This document shows positions 1 through 7,679 of a stretch of 50,799 nt of DNA, one piece after another. Position 1 is the stretch's first letter. Every line of letters begins with the position of its first letter. A program made the translations under genes and the position numbers. Under the pieces are notes generated by a model. It had not been told where the DNA came from, ran no database searches, and worked only from the letters and a program-made list of their open reading frames with translations. Source of the stretch: Alphaproteobacteria bacterium (lineage in GTDB: Bacteria; Pseudomonadota; Alphaproteobacteria; Rhizobiales; OSC116); assembly GCA_002400495.2 (NCBI GenBank), contig NVQL02000060.1:1-50799 (forward strand). Direction: 5' to 3'.

Positions 1-1
1 T

Positions 2-130
2 TTGGCAAAACTTATTGGTAAATCTCGCGCTTCAGATATTTTGAATAGAAAACGTGGCCTTTCTAGATCTCAAGCTATTACTCTTTACAACGAATGGGGT
101 GTCTCAGCGGAATCGCTACTTTCTGCTTGA
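2..130 (+). CDS. HigA-like antitoxin, C-terminal fragment (cut by window edge)
   Basis: An open frame enters from the left edge and ends at TGA 128-130. The visible 42 residues (beginning LAKLIGKSRASDILNRKRGL) match the C-terminal part of the HTH domain of HigA-family antitoxins: a small-residue/S-R-A-S-D-I-L-N-x-K-R-x-L segment followed by a short helix and an N-E-W-G-V-S-A-E-S-L-L end. HigA proteins bind their own promoter and neutralise a HigB-type mRNA interferase; the toxin gene, if present, lies outside the window. The 5' end and start codon cannot be seen. Recognition rests on a short segment, so another Xre-type regulator remains possible. Confidence 0.6.
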   Translation: MAKLIGKSRASDILNRKRGLSRSQAITLYNEWGVSAESLLSA

Positions 131-534
131 GAAATATAGAACGTGAGCCCTTGACCCCCAGAACCTGTTTATTCTCTGTAACCCGCAAAAAACCTCAAAA
201 AAAATTGTCCAATATTACCCCAGATAGCCATGAATAAACCCAGAATACACCACACCATTGGACAACCTTTTAAAAGGCGATAATTGAAGTCGTATAGTTT
301 TAATTTTCGGGTGCCATAATATCACTGTGAGATAGATATGGTCGAAAATCATTAGGGTTTTAAAACGAGACTTAAATTGTCAATTGCGCCGCGCTTTGGA
401 CCTCAGATATAGTTGTGAAATTTTAAAACATATTTTATAACTTGTTTGCTCTAATTCATTAATTCAAATCCAAACAAAATATTTTCAATTTTGAAACTGT
501 ATTTACGTTAGGTAAATTATCAAAGAATTACACC
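131..534. other. Intergenic region between antitoxin fragment and DeoR gene
   Basis: No convincing gene is seen in these 404 bases. They hold a 9-bp inverted repeat, TTGTCCAAT (205-213) and ATTGGACAA (257-265), separated by 43 bases, and directly after it a 12-bp perfect palindrome CCTTTTAAAAGG (266-277). Both flanking genes end here (convergent), so the region may carry terminators, but no stem followed by a T-run was found. The part from 420 onward is very AT-rich. Confidence 0.4.
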
Positions 535-1326
535 CTAGGTATAAATACAATTTATTTCTATTTTAGAAAGAGCTTCAATCATTTCTTCGCCTATTATATC
601 ACTGGTTATAATGCCGTCAATTTGGTTGAAAGTTGCTGTGCTTAAAAATGCACTTGCTCTAAATTTACTATGATCAGCAAGTACAAAACTTTTCCGTGAA
701 ACTGCAATTACCTCACGTTGAATTTGGCTATAATCATCACTGCCAAGGCTGATTTGTTGGCGCTGCAAATCTACAGCTGAGACGCATAAAAAACTAATGT
801 CAAAAGACAATGTTCGGATTGAATCAAGTGCAAGCGTACCTACAAATGAATCGTTTACTTCCAAATATGAGCCACCAATTAAATAGAATGACATAATGCC
901 GCGACGGTATAATTCATTTGCCACGCCTCGGCAATTGGTTACATAGTTACAATTCATATTTTTGGGTAATACAGATGCCAATTGAATGGCAGTGGTGCCT
1001 GAGTCAATGAACACGGTCTGCTCTTCTGAAATCAATTTACAAGCAGCTTTGCCTATTTTGAGTTTTTCTTCTACATTTTTAATCGCTCTTTGTTCATTTG
1101 AAAGATCTTCCGAAACCATTAAATTGGCAATCGCACCGCCATATGTTCGTGTTAGAATGTTTTTGTCTTCTAATGTGGCTAAATCTCGCCGAATGGTCGC
1201 TTCAGAAACGTCAAATAGATGCCGTAAGTCACTAAGTTTAACCGAGTGATTTTTTTCGATGAGATCACTTATTTTCTTCTGTCTTGATGCGGCAAAGTGA
1301 TAGTCATTCGGCACAATGTTTTCCAT
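535..1326 (-). CDS. DeoR/GlpR-family transcriptional regulator
   Basis: A 263-residue protein of normal DeoR-family length. The N-terminal winged HTH covers about residues 14-70, with the family signature VSEATIRRDLATLE followed by R-T-Y-G-G-A. The C-terminal part is the DeoR sugar-phosphate sensor domain, with the DSGTT motif near residue 108, VTN near 130 and L-I-G-G near 150. Members are usually repressors released by a phosphorylated intermediate (glycerol 3-phosphate in GlpR). It is the last gene of the minus-strand importer/phosphodiesterase/phosphatase operon, 79 bases after the phosphatase gene, and is the obvious candidate to control it through the repeats at 7251-7288. Family assignment is secure; the ligand is inferred only. 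Confidence 0.9.
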   Translation of the reverse strand: MENIVPNDYHFAASRQKKISDLIEKNHSVKLSDLRHLFDVSEATIRRDLATLEDKNILTRTYGGAIANLMVSEDLSNEQRAIKNVEEKLKIGKAACKLISEEQTVFIDSGTTAIQLASVLPKNMNCNYVTNCRGVANELYRRGIMSFYLIGGSYLEVNDSFVGTLALDSIRTLSFDISFLCVSAVDLQRQQISLGSDDYSQIQREVIAVSRKSFVLADHSKFRASAFLSTATFNQIDGIITSDIIGEEMIEALSKIEINCIYT

Positions 1327-1405
1327 TCTTTAAAAGTCGATATTTTAGTTTATATCAAAAACTATAAATGAAATTTTAATATAAACCATGGTTTAGGAAT
1401 TAGAG

Positions 1406-2182
1406 TCATTTATTAGCTATTTTTTGAATGACCTCATTAGATATTTGATCTGAAAAAACAGATATTGTCAATTTTTCACCATTTTTGTCATGTTTTATAT
1501 GGGATTTCAAACCCGCTTGTTGGGTAATTACATACCCTGCAGCGACATCCCACATATTGGAAGATTCTTCATAATAACCTTGGGTTAATCCTAATGCGGC
1601 AAATGCAGTTCCAATAACGGAACATCGATAATTCAAACATTCTAAACCAGAATGTTTGAATATGTCTTCTGCTTCTCGAAATTTTTTGGTATCCCAATAA
1701 GTACTCTGCCCCATAACCATCGTTGGAATTGGACAAGATTTTCGTTTTATTATCAGTTGTCTATTATGCCTAAAACCATTTTCATTTGTACGCGCTGAAA
1801 GTAAAATGTCTTGCTGTGGTATGCATATTGCACCTAGAACTGGTTCACCATCTTCTACATAAGCTATTGATACACCCCACAGTGGAATGCCAGATAAAAA
1901 GTTTGAGGTTCCATCAATAGGGTCCACGCACCAATAGGCGGGGCTTTCATTCCCGCCACCTTCTTCCCCAATGATGTTATCATTAGGAAACTTGGCTAGA
2001 ATGCGTTCACGTATCATCTTTTCTACATTACGATCAGCGATTGAAACAAAATCTAATGGATTTTTTGACTCAATTTTTAAACTATCTACGTCTTCAAAAT
2101 ATTTCATAGCGAGCTTAGCTGCATCAATGGCTAAATCCTCTGCAAAATGTTGCCTTGTTTCATTTAGGGTATTTTTTATCAT
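1406..2182 (-). CDS. Inositol monophosphatase family phosphatase
   Basis: A 258-residue member of the IMPase/FBPase/CysQ-type Mg-dependent phosphatases. It has the family's metal-binding motifs in order: GEEGGG near residue 72, DPIDGTSNF near 87 and WDVAAGY near 206, the last two being the diagnostic prosite-type motifs. It would hydrolyse a phosphate monoester such as inositol phosphate, glycerol phosphate or another small sugar/polyol phosphate. It follows the phosphodiesterase gene by 30 bases in the same operon, so it is placed to remove the phosphate left after phosphodiester cleavage. A housekeeping SuhB role is less likely because of the operon context. Specificity inside this family cannot be read from sequence. 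Confidence 0.88.
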   Translation of the reverse strand: MIKNTLNETRQHFAEDLAIDAAKLAMKYFEDVDSLKIESKNPLDFVSIADRNVEKMIRERILAKFPNDNIIGEEGGGNESPAYWCVDPIDGTSNFLSGIPLWGVSIAYVEDGEPVLGAICIPQQDILLSARTNENGFRHNRQLIIKRKSCPIPTMVMGQSTYWDTKKFREAEDIFKHSGLECLNYRCSVIGTAFAALGLTQGYYEESSNMWDVAAGYVITQQAGLKSHIKHDKNGEKLTISVFSDQISNEVIQKIANK

Positions 2183-2212
2183 ATCAAAAATCTCTTTAAT
2201 TTCTTAATAATT

Positions 2213-2998
2213 TTAATTGTCTAAATTTACGTATCGCGTACTAACCACATGGCTATCATTATCGTCAATCGAATGAACAAAATAGGCATAGGGCTCATCT
2301 AAAATTTCTTGTTGCCCGTTACCAAATGGAACTGCATTACCTAATTGAAAACATGGGCCACCTGCTATGTAGCAATTTGCACCACGCCAAACTGCTTGGA
2401 AAGGTTTATGAATGTGACCAGATAAAATAATAACTTGAGAAGTAGATTTTTCGATAATATTCCCCAAAACCTCGCGTCCTGAAAGTAATAATGTTTCGTC
2501 GTAGCCTGAAAACCCTGTCAAAAATGCTGGGTGATGCATGAATATTATATTTCGAGAAAACTTATGATCACTAAGTTTTTCTTCAATCAATAAAAGCTGA
2601 GTATCTGACAGTTTGCCTTGAGCCTGCCCAATGATTTGCGTGTTCATTCCCAACAATTGGACACCATTTAAATTAATGCAATAGTCAGTGAAGCCACGAC
2701 CCTGTTCTGCGCCATTCTGGTTAAATATTTCTCCAAAAGCCATTGGTTCATCGTGGTTTCCAGGCACAACAAATATTGGAATGTCCAATACATTTAGTAA
2801 TATTTTTAATTGCTTATAAGACTCAACGTCCCCAATCTCGGTTAAATCACCAGTGATGGCGACAAAGTCTAAATGCTTTTCAATGCTCTTAATGTCATCA
2901 ATGATCAAGCGTAAGGCTGCGATAAGGTTACTTCTCGAACTAGAGAAATCTTTAATATTTACGGTGTAATGGAGGTCTGAAATATGTACAAATCTCAT
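2213..2998 (-). CDS. Calcineurin-fold metallophosphodiesterase (GpdQ/CpdA type)
   Basis: A binuclear metallophosphoesterase of about 261 residues. The five metal-binding blocks are present: D-x-H in HISDLH near the N terminus, GDLTEIGD near residue 54, GNHDEP near 84, MHHP near 155 and GHIHKP near 195. That pattern is the class III phosphodiesterase family, which includes CpdA (cyclic nucleotides) and GpdQ (glycerophosphodiesters). I start it at the ATG ending at 2998 because the conserved strand begins MRFVHISDLH; an upstream in-frame ATG at 3010 adds only four residues. It lies just after the UgpE-like permease gene, which argues for a transported phosphodiester as substrate and not for cAMP signalling. 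No signal peptide, so cytoplasmic. Confidence 0.85.
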   Translation of the reverse strand: MRFVHISDLHYTVNIKDFSSSRSNLIAALRLIIDDIKSIEKHLDFVAITGDLTEIGDVESYKQLKILLNVLDIPIFVVPGNHDEPMAFGEIFNQNGAEQGRGFTDYCINLNGVQLLGMNTQIIGQAQGKLSDTQLLLIEEKLSDHKFSRNIIFMHHPAFLTGFSGYDETLLLSGREVLGNIIEKSTSQVIILSGHIHKPFQAVWRGANCYIAGGPCFQLGNAVPFGNGQQEILDEPYAYFVHSIDDNDSHVVSTRYVNLDN

Positions 2999-3012
2999 AA
3001 TATGTCTCATCC

Positions 3013-3825
3013 TTATTTAATGCCAGCACGCATAAAGTTAGCAACGAACCGACGTTGGAAAATTAAAAATAAAATGACTAACGGTGCGGTAGACAAGAGC
3101 GTGGCAGCATTCACGAGCGCCCATTCAACTCCGCTTTCAACGGTTGCAAATATGCTAAGCCCCACCGTTATAGGTCTTACTTCTGGTGAATTTGTAACAA
3201 TGAGCGGCCAGAGAAAATTATTCCATTGGAAGCTAATTGACACCAAGGCGTAGGCCAAATAAGTAGGTTTGGCCAAAGGTACATAAACATCCCACAGTAC
3301 CCGCCAGGTATTTGCACCTTCAACTTGAGCGGCTTCGTCTAATGAAATCGGCACGGTTTTAAAGGTTTGCCGCAACAAAAATATTCCGAATGCCGATGTT
3401 AAATATGGCAATGTAATGCCAAAAATGGTATCGATAAGGCCTATTTTTGCCAGTGTATTATAATTTTCAACAATCAATATGTCTGGAGTGATTAGCAGTT
3501 GCACCATGATGAAGGAAAATAACAAACCAGCCCCAGGGAATTTATATCTAGCGAATGCATAAGCCACCAACGTGCATAAGATTAGGTTTGAGGCCAAAAT
3601 AATAAGAGTCAAAATTACAGTGTTGGTGAAATATAATGAAAAGGGAGCAGCCGCCCAAACCGTTGCAAAGTTTTCCAACGTTAATGGTGCGTTCCAAGTA
3701 AAATTTGCCGAGTATTTTTCTTCATGAAATGCAGCCCAAAGTGAGTAGATGAATGGAAACCCCCAAACAGTGGCGAGGCTTATTGCCAATGTAGAATAAG
3801 CTATTCTATTTATTGTACTTTTCAT
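3013..3825 (-). CDS. UgpE-like carbohydrate/glycerophosphodiester ABC permease
   Basis: A 270-residue inner-membrane permease with about six hydrophobic segments. The EAA loop of binding-protein-dependent permeases is clear near residue 170 (LDEAAQVEGANTWRVLWDVY), where the subunit contacts the ATPase. Length and N-terminal layout match the MalG/UgpE half of CUT1-family importers. It overlaps the preceding permease by four bases (ATGA at 3822-3825), showing translational coupling. With the other subunits it should form a Ugp-type importer; the sugar-versus-glycerophosphodiester choice comes from the neighbouring phosphodiesterase and phosphatase genes and is inference. Confidence 0.87.
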   Translation of the reverse strand: MKSTINRIAYSTLAISLATVWGFPFIYSLWAAFHEEKYSANFTWNAPLTLENFATVWAAAPFSLYFTNTVILTLIILASNLILCTLVAYAFARYKFPGAGLLFSFIMVQLLITPDILIVENYNTLAKIGLIDTIFGITLPYLTSAFGIFLLRQTFKTVPISLDEAAQVEGANTWRVLWDVYVPLAKPTYLAYALVSISFQWNNFLWPLIVTNSPEVRPITVGLSIFATVESGVEWALVNAATLLSTAPLVILFLIFQRRFVANFMRAGIK

Positions 3826-4694
3826 TGATAATGCGCCTTCTTGTCTAGAATTTTGAATTGAAATAATGCCATCAAACCCAACAAAGCAACTAAGAATACT
3901 GTGAGTGCGGAACCATATGCGAAATCGCGATATGCAAATGTCACTTCATAAATATAGTATAAAAGCAATGCGCTGCTATTATTGGGGCCACCTTCGGTCA
4001 TTACGATTACGTGATCTATAAGCCTGAACGAATTGATTAACGCGTTCACCGCAACGAAAATGGTGGTGGGCTTTAAAAGTGGCAACACCACATCAAAGAA
4101 AACTTGTATGCCACTGGCACCTTCGATTTTTGCTGCTTCTTTTAAATTGGCTGGCACTGCCTGTAGTGCTGCCAAATAGAAAATCATGAACAGGCCAGAT
4201 TCCTTCCAAATTGCCACAACAATCATTGACCATAGTGATGTACTCGCATCACCCAGAAAATTAATAGGTTCAAACCCAAAATATTGCATAATTTGCGAAA
4301 TCAAACCGATCCCTGGTGCGTAGAAGAATAACCATATATTGGCCACCGCAATCATCGGTAACATGGTTGGTAAAAAGAAAGAAAGGCGCATCAAACTAGT
4401 GCCTTTAATTTTTGAATTGACCAGAAGCGCCATTCCGATAGAAAGCCCAATCGATATTGGAATGGTAACCAATGCGTAAAGGGCATTATTCCATAATATC
4501 TGTGCCAAAACATCATCTGCCAATAATGTTTGATAATTTTCTAACCCAACAAATTTTGAGGGCCTACGACTAGTACCTTGATTCCAAAAGGAACTAAAGA
4601 GAGATTTTATCGCAGGATAATAGGTAAACGCCACCAATAAAGAGCATGGCATCACCAAAAAAATAAAAACAAGGGAGGGTTTGAGGCGTTTCAT
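3822..4694 (-). CDS. UgpA-like ABC permease
   Basis: A 290-residue inner-membrane permease, the MalF/UgpA-type half of a CUT1 importer. Visible features are an N-terminal membrane segment, the typical FVGLENYQTLL stretch near residue 48, and the EAA loop near residue 187 (LKEAAKIEGASGIQVFFDVV) followed by P-L-L-K-P. The C terminus (QFKILDKKAHYQ) resembles the end of E. coli UgpA. The gene starts 56 bases after the binding-protein gene, beyond a hairpin at 4711-4735, and overlaps the next permease gene by four bases. Confidence 0.87.
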   Translation of the reverse strand: MKRLKPSLVFIFLVMPCSLLVAFTYYPAIKSLFSSFWNQGTSRRPSKFVGLENYQTLLADDVLAQILWNNALYALVTIPISIGLSIGMALLVNSKIKGTSLMRLSFFLPTMLPMIAVANIWLFFYAPGIGLISQIMQYFGFEPINFLGDASTSLWSMIVVAIWKESGLFMIFYLAALQAVPANLKEAAKIEGASGIQVFFDVVLPLLKPTTIFVAVNALINSFRLIDHVIVMTEGGPNNSSALLLYYIYEVTFAYRDFAYGSALTVFLVALLGLMALFQFKILDKKAHYQ

Positions 4695-4710
4695 ATTTTC
4701 TCATTGAATA

Positions 4711-4735
4711 TACATGCCGCGCAAGGCGGCATGTA
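4711..4735 (-). other. Hairpin between binding-protein gene and permease genes
   Basis: A perfect 10-bp stem (TACATGCCGC / GCGGCATGTA) with a 5-base loop lies between the UgpB-like stop codon and the UgpA-like start. No T-run follows on the minus strand, so it is more likely a 3' end stabiliser or partial attenuator than a full terminator. Confidence 0.75.
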
Positions 4736-4750
4736 ATTTACAAATATAGT

Positions 4751-6028
4751 TTATTTATATTCATTTAGAACAGCATCAGCCAGTTTTTGGGCTTTTGCTA
4801 AGGCTTCGGCAGGTGTGCTTTGACCACCAACCGATGCTTCAACAGCATCAATTAGGAATGAAGTTACTTTACCTCGTTGGAAACTAGCAAACTCACGACC
4901 AGCATATTCTAACTGATCACGCGCTACCAAAGCCTGTGGCAATGTGGCAGCATATTCTTTCATTACTGGTGTTTCCCAAGTGTCTGCTCGTGGAGCTATA
5001 TAGCCTGTTGCGATTGACCACTTTGCTGCATTTTCAGCAGATGTCATATATTTAATAAAATCCAAAGATGCTGCTTTTTCTTCATCAGTAATTCCATCAA
5101 AGATATAAAAGTTACCGCCGCCAACTGGTGCGCCAGGGCCTTTGCCACCGGGCATAAATCCAACACCCCAATCAAAATCTGCATTGTCGCTCACAAATTT
5201 TAAATTACCTGTTGAAGTCCACATAGAAGCGGTATTGCCTTCGATAAATGCTTTAGGTGTATCCCCCCAAGAGATGCCACCTTTAGCCATCACACCTTGT
5301 TCGGCAAGTTCTACTAAAAATTCTAAGGCGCCAATTGCTTCTGGTGTGTCTAAATGAACATCCACGCCGTTATCAGATGACAAGAGACCGCCATTTGAAA
5401 TAACCAAACCACCATAAATCCATGCAGCGCCGCCGCCTAATGTTGGAACACGTGTACCCCATTGTGTTACATTACCATTATCGTCTTTAATGGTAAGTTT
5501 TTTGCCCATTTCGATCATTTCTTCCCAAGTTTTTGGAGGCGTGTTTATGTCAAGGCCAGCCTTTTTAAACGCTTCTTTATTATAGTAAAGTACAGGCGTT
5601 GAACGTTGGAAAGGTACGGCGTAAGTTTTACCTTCAAATATGGCGTCTTTCATGAAGCCTTTATAGAAACCGTCCAACCATTCTTTATCTGCATCAGAAT
5701 TTGCTAAGTCAGAAATTGGGGTGACAACTTCTTCTTCAACCAGCGTAAAAATATCTGCAGCAAGCAATACAGCAACATGTGGTGGTGAGCCGGCCTTTGC
5801 AGCAGTTAGGGCTTTTGTGGTGGTCTCATCATAGTTACCAGCATAAATCGCCTTAACAGTGTGCTGTGGGTTTTGGACAACCCAAGCGTCTACTAAATCA
5901 GTAATTGTTTGTACGGCTGGAGCATTCACCCCAACTGGGAAATAGAATTCAAGGTCTGCTGCAAAAGCAGATCCTGTAGACATTAGCATTGCAGTTAAGC
6001 CAGCAATGATTTTGTTAGATTTTTTCAT
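4751..6028 (-). CDS. UgpB-like periplasmic solute-binding protein
   Basis: A 425-residue family-1 extracellular solute-binding protein. It begins with an Sec signal peptide (MKKSNKIIAGLTAMLMSTGS, cleavage near AFA-AD), then the mature domain DLEFYFPVG. The length and the central V-P-F-Q-R-S-T-P-V-L-Y-Y-N-K-E-A-F segment are those of UgpB/MalE-type CUT1 binding proteins. I chose the ATG ending at 6028; the longer frame would need a TTG at 6052 and would put eight polar residues before the signal peptide. It lies downstream of the ATPase gene and upstream of the two permeases. The ligand is not readable; glycerophosphodiester is inferred from neighbouring enzymes. Confidence 0.87.
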   Translation of the reverse strand: MKKSNKIIAGLTAMLMSTGSAFAADLEFYFPVGVNAPAVQTITDLVDAWVVQNPQHTVKAIYAGNYDETTTKALTAAKAGSPPHVAVLLAADIFTLVEEEVVTPISDLANSDADKEWLDGFYKGFMKDAIFEGKTYAVPFQRSTPVLYYNKEAFKKAGLDINTPPKTWEEMIEMGKKLTIKDDNGNVTQWGTRVPTLGGGAAWIYGGLVISNGGLLSSDNGVDVHLDTPEAIGALEFLVELAEQGVMAKGGISWGDTPKAFIEGNTASMWTSTGNLKFVSDNADFDWGVGFMPGGKGPGAPVGGGNFYIFDGITDEEKAASLDFIKYMTSAENAAKWSIATGYIAPRADTWETPVMKEYAATLPQALVARDQLEYAGREFASFQRGKVTSFLIDAVEASVGGQSTPAEALAKAQKLADAVLNEYK

Positions 6029-6089
6029 TGGATTTTCTCTTTTTTGTTGCAATTATCTGGCTTCTTGCCAAATTTCTAAATTTTTATAG

Positions 6090-7148
6090 TTAAGTTATTT
6101 GTTTGATTTTCTCTTCGCTATCTTTTGAAAAGAAATGCAATGCACCCTCCTCAAAATCTAAATAAACCTCTTTGCCCCTTTGGGCATCGGCCGATTTTGG
6201 CACTGATATAATGGCTTTGTTTCCATCACCTAAATCTACCGTCACTAGTGAGTTCACACCCTCATACTCAACACTCAAAATTGAACCTTTTAATTTGGTT
6301 TTAGTTGGCTTGTTGCAAATAATTATATCTTCTGGCCTCACTCCGACCATGATTTGGTCGGCATGCGGTATAAGTGACCCAAGCATATTGGGGTTAATTT
6401 TATTTGCATTTATTAGGTTCATTGGCGGCGTGCCAACAAAGCTGGCCACAAATGTATTTTGCGGATCATTATACAATTCATACGGCGTACCAAATTGCGT
6501 CGCTCGACCTTCATACATAAGTAAAATCTTATCTGACATTGATAATGCTTCACTTTGGTCGTGAGTTACATATACAATTGTAAGACCAAGTTTTTTATTT
6601 AACTCTCGGATTTCACTACGAATTTCAACTCGTAATTTTGCATCTAAATTGGAAAGTGGTTCATCCATCAAAACAAGCTTGCGTTTTGCTACCAATACGC
6701 GTGCCAATGCAACTCTTTGTTGCTGACCGCCTGACAATTGAGCGGGCAAGCGATCTAAGAGTGAATCCAAGCCCATCAATTCGCTTATGCGGGCAAGGCT
6801 TTCATTCTGCAATTTGGTGGTTTCTCCGCGTATCTTCATGCCATAAAGAATATTCTTTCGAACGCTCATATGAGGAAATAGAGCATAATTTTGGAATACC
6901 ATTCCAACCTTGCGTTGGGCTGGGTCTAATTTAGTCACATCCTTATCGTCAATTAGGATTTTACCAGCTGTTGGTTGATCTAAGCCCGCGAGTAAACGTA
7001 ATGTGGTACTCTTACCGCAACCAGATGGACCAAGCAGAGTTAAAAAGGTGCCGGCTTCAATTTCAAAATTTACATCATTCAAGACGTTTAATTCGTCCCA
7101 ATTTTTCTTAAGTCCCGAAACTTTTAATTTTACACCTCTACTCGACAT
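6090..7148 (-). CDS. UgpC/MsmK-type ABC transporter ATP-binding protein
   Basis: A 352-residue ATPase with Walker A GPSGCGKST near residue 39, Q-loop QNYALFPHMS, signature LSGGQQQR near 139, Walker B LVLMDEPLSNLD near 160 and the switch histidine in YVTHDQSEAL. A C-terminal regulatory TOBE-type domain follows from about residue 240 (V-G-V-R-P-E-D). This layout is that of the MalK/UgpC subfamily. It is the first gene of the operon, which is less usual than ATPase-last, and the 530-base region upstream of it must hold the promoter. Confidence 0.9.
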   Translation of the reverse strand: MSSRGVKLKVSGLKKNWDELNVLNDVNFEIEAGTFLTLLGPSGCGKSTTLRLLAGLDQPTAGKILIDDKDVTKLDPAQRKVGMVFQNYALFPHMSVRKNILYGMKIRGETTKLQNESLARISELMGLDSLLDRLPAQLSGGQQQRVALARVLVAKRKLVLMDEPLSNLDAKLRVEIRSEIRELNKKLGLTIVYVTHDQSEALSMSDKILLMYEGRATQFGTPYELYNDPQNTFVASFVGTPPMNLINANKINPNMLGSLIPHADQIMVGVRPEDIIICNKPTKTKLKGSILSVEYEGVNSLVTVDLGDGNKAIISVPKSADAQRGKEVYLDFEEGALHFFSKDSEEKIKQIT

Positions 7149-7679
7149 TTAGTTTTATCTCCAATTTTGCTAATCAACTTGTTTGATTAAATCTGAAATA
7201 CTTCATCTGTTTTTTACGGGCTTCTTGTGACAGTTTCATGAACTTTCAACGCAAACAAACCACAAACAAACATAATTGATCACAAACAGTCATTAATTGT
7301 CGAAACAGCGGTGTTCCATGGCCATATGGATGCAATAACGACAATGAATGATCGAAAAAAGACAAGACTTAAGAAATACTTATGACTATCTGAAAAATTA
7401 ATGAAGGCGCGTCCAGCTAGCTTATTCATTAACTAACCACGACCCAATATTCAAAAAATAACTGAATTGAAGATTTGATTATTTTAAATTAAGATGGATG
7501 GCAGGTTTAATTTGCGTTCTGGAATGTCTAAACAATTTTTTGAATTGTCTAGTTTTCACACTCAAAATGTGACGATTTAAAGCTTAACAAAATTATGCAG
7601 CTTATTAAAATGGCGTTATTTAAGTGTGGAAGCGGATCGGCGCGAAAAAAGTGAAGGATCGAGGAGGTCGAGCCCCACT
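7149..7679. other. Promoter-bearing intergenic region upstream of the Ugp-like operon
   Basis: These 531 bases separate the start of the UgpC-like gene from the end of the adenine deaminase gene (both minus strand). Apart from the CACAAACA repeats at 7251-7288, no gene or strong hairpin is seen. The region should hold the promoter of the Ugp-like operon and the end of the purine operon transcript. Exact -35/-10 boxes could not be assigned with confidence. Confidence 0.5.
7251..7288 (-). promoter_or_regulatory. Candidate DeoR-family operator: phased CAAACA repeats
   Basis: The motif CACAAACA occurs at 7261-7268 and again at 7281-7288, exactly 20 bases (two helical turns) apart, and a related CAAACA lies at 7252-7257. 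On the transcribed strand these read TGTTTGTG. Phased direct repeats about 100-140 bases upstream of the first gene suit a multimeric DeoR-type repressor. This is a sequence observation plus inference; no consensus for this regulator is known to me. Confidence 0.4.
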
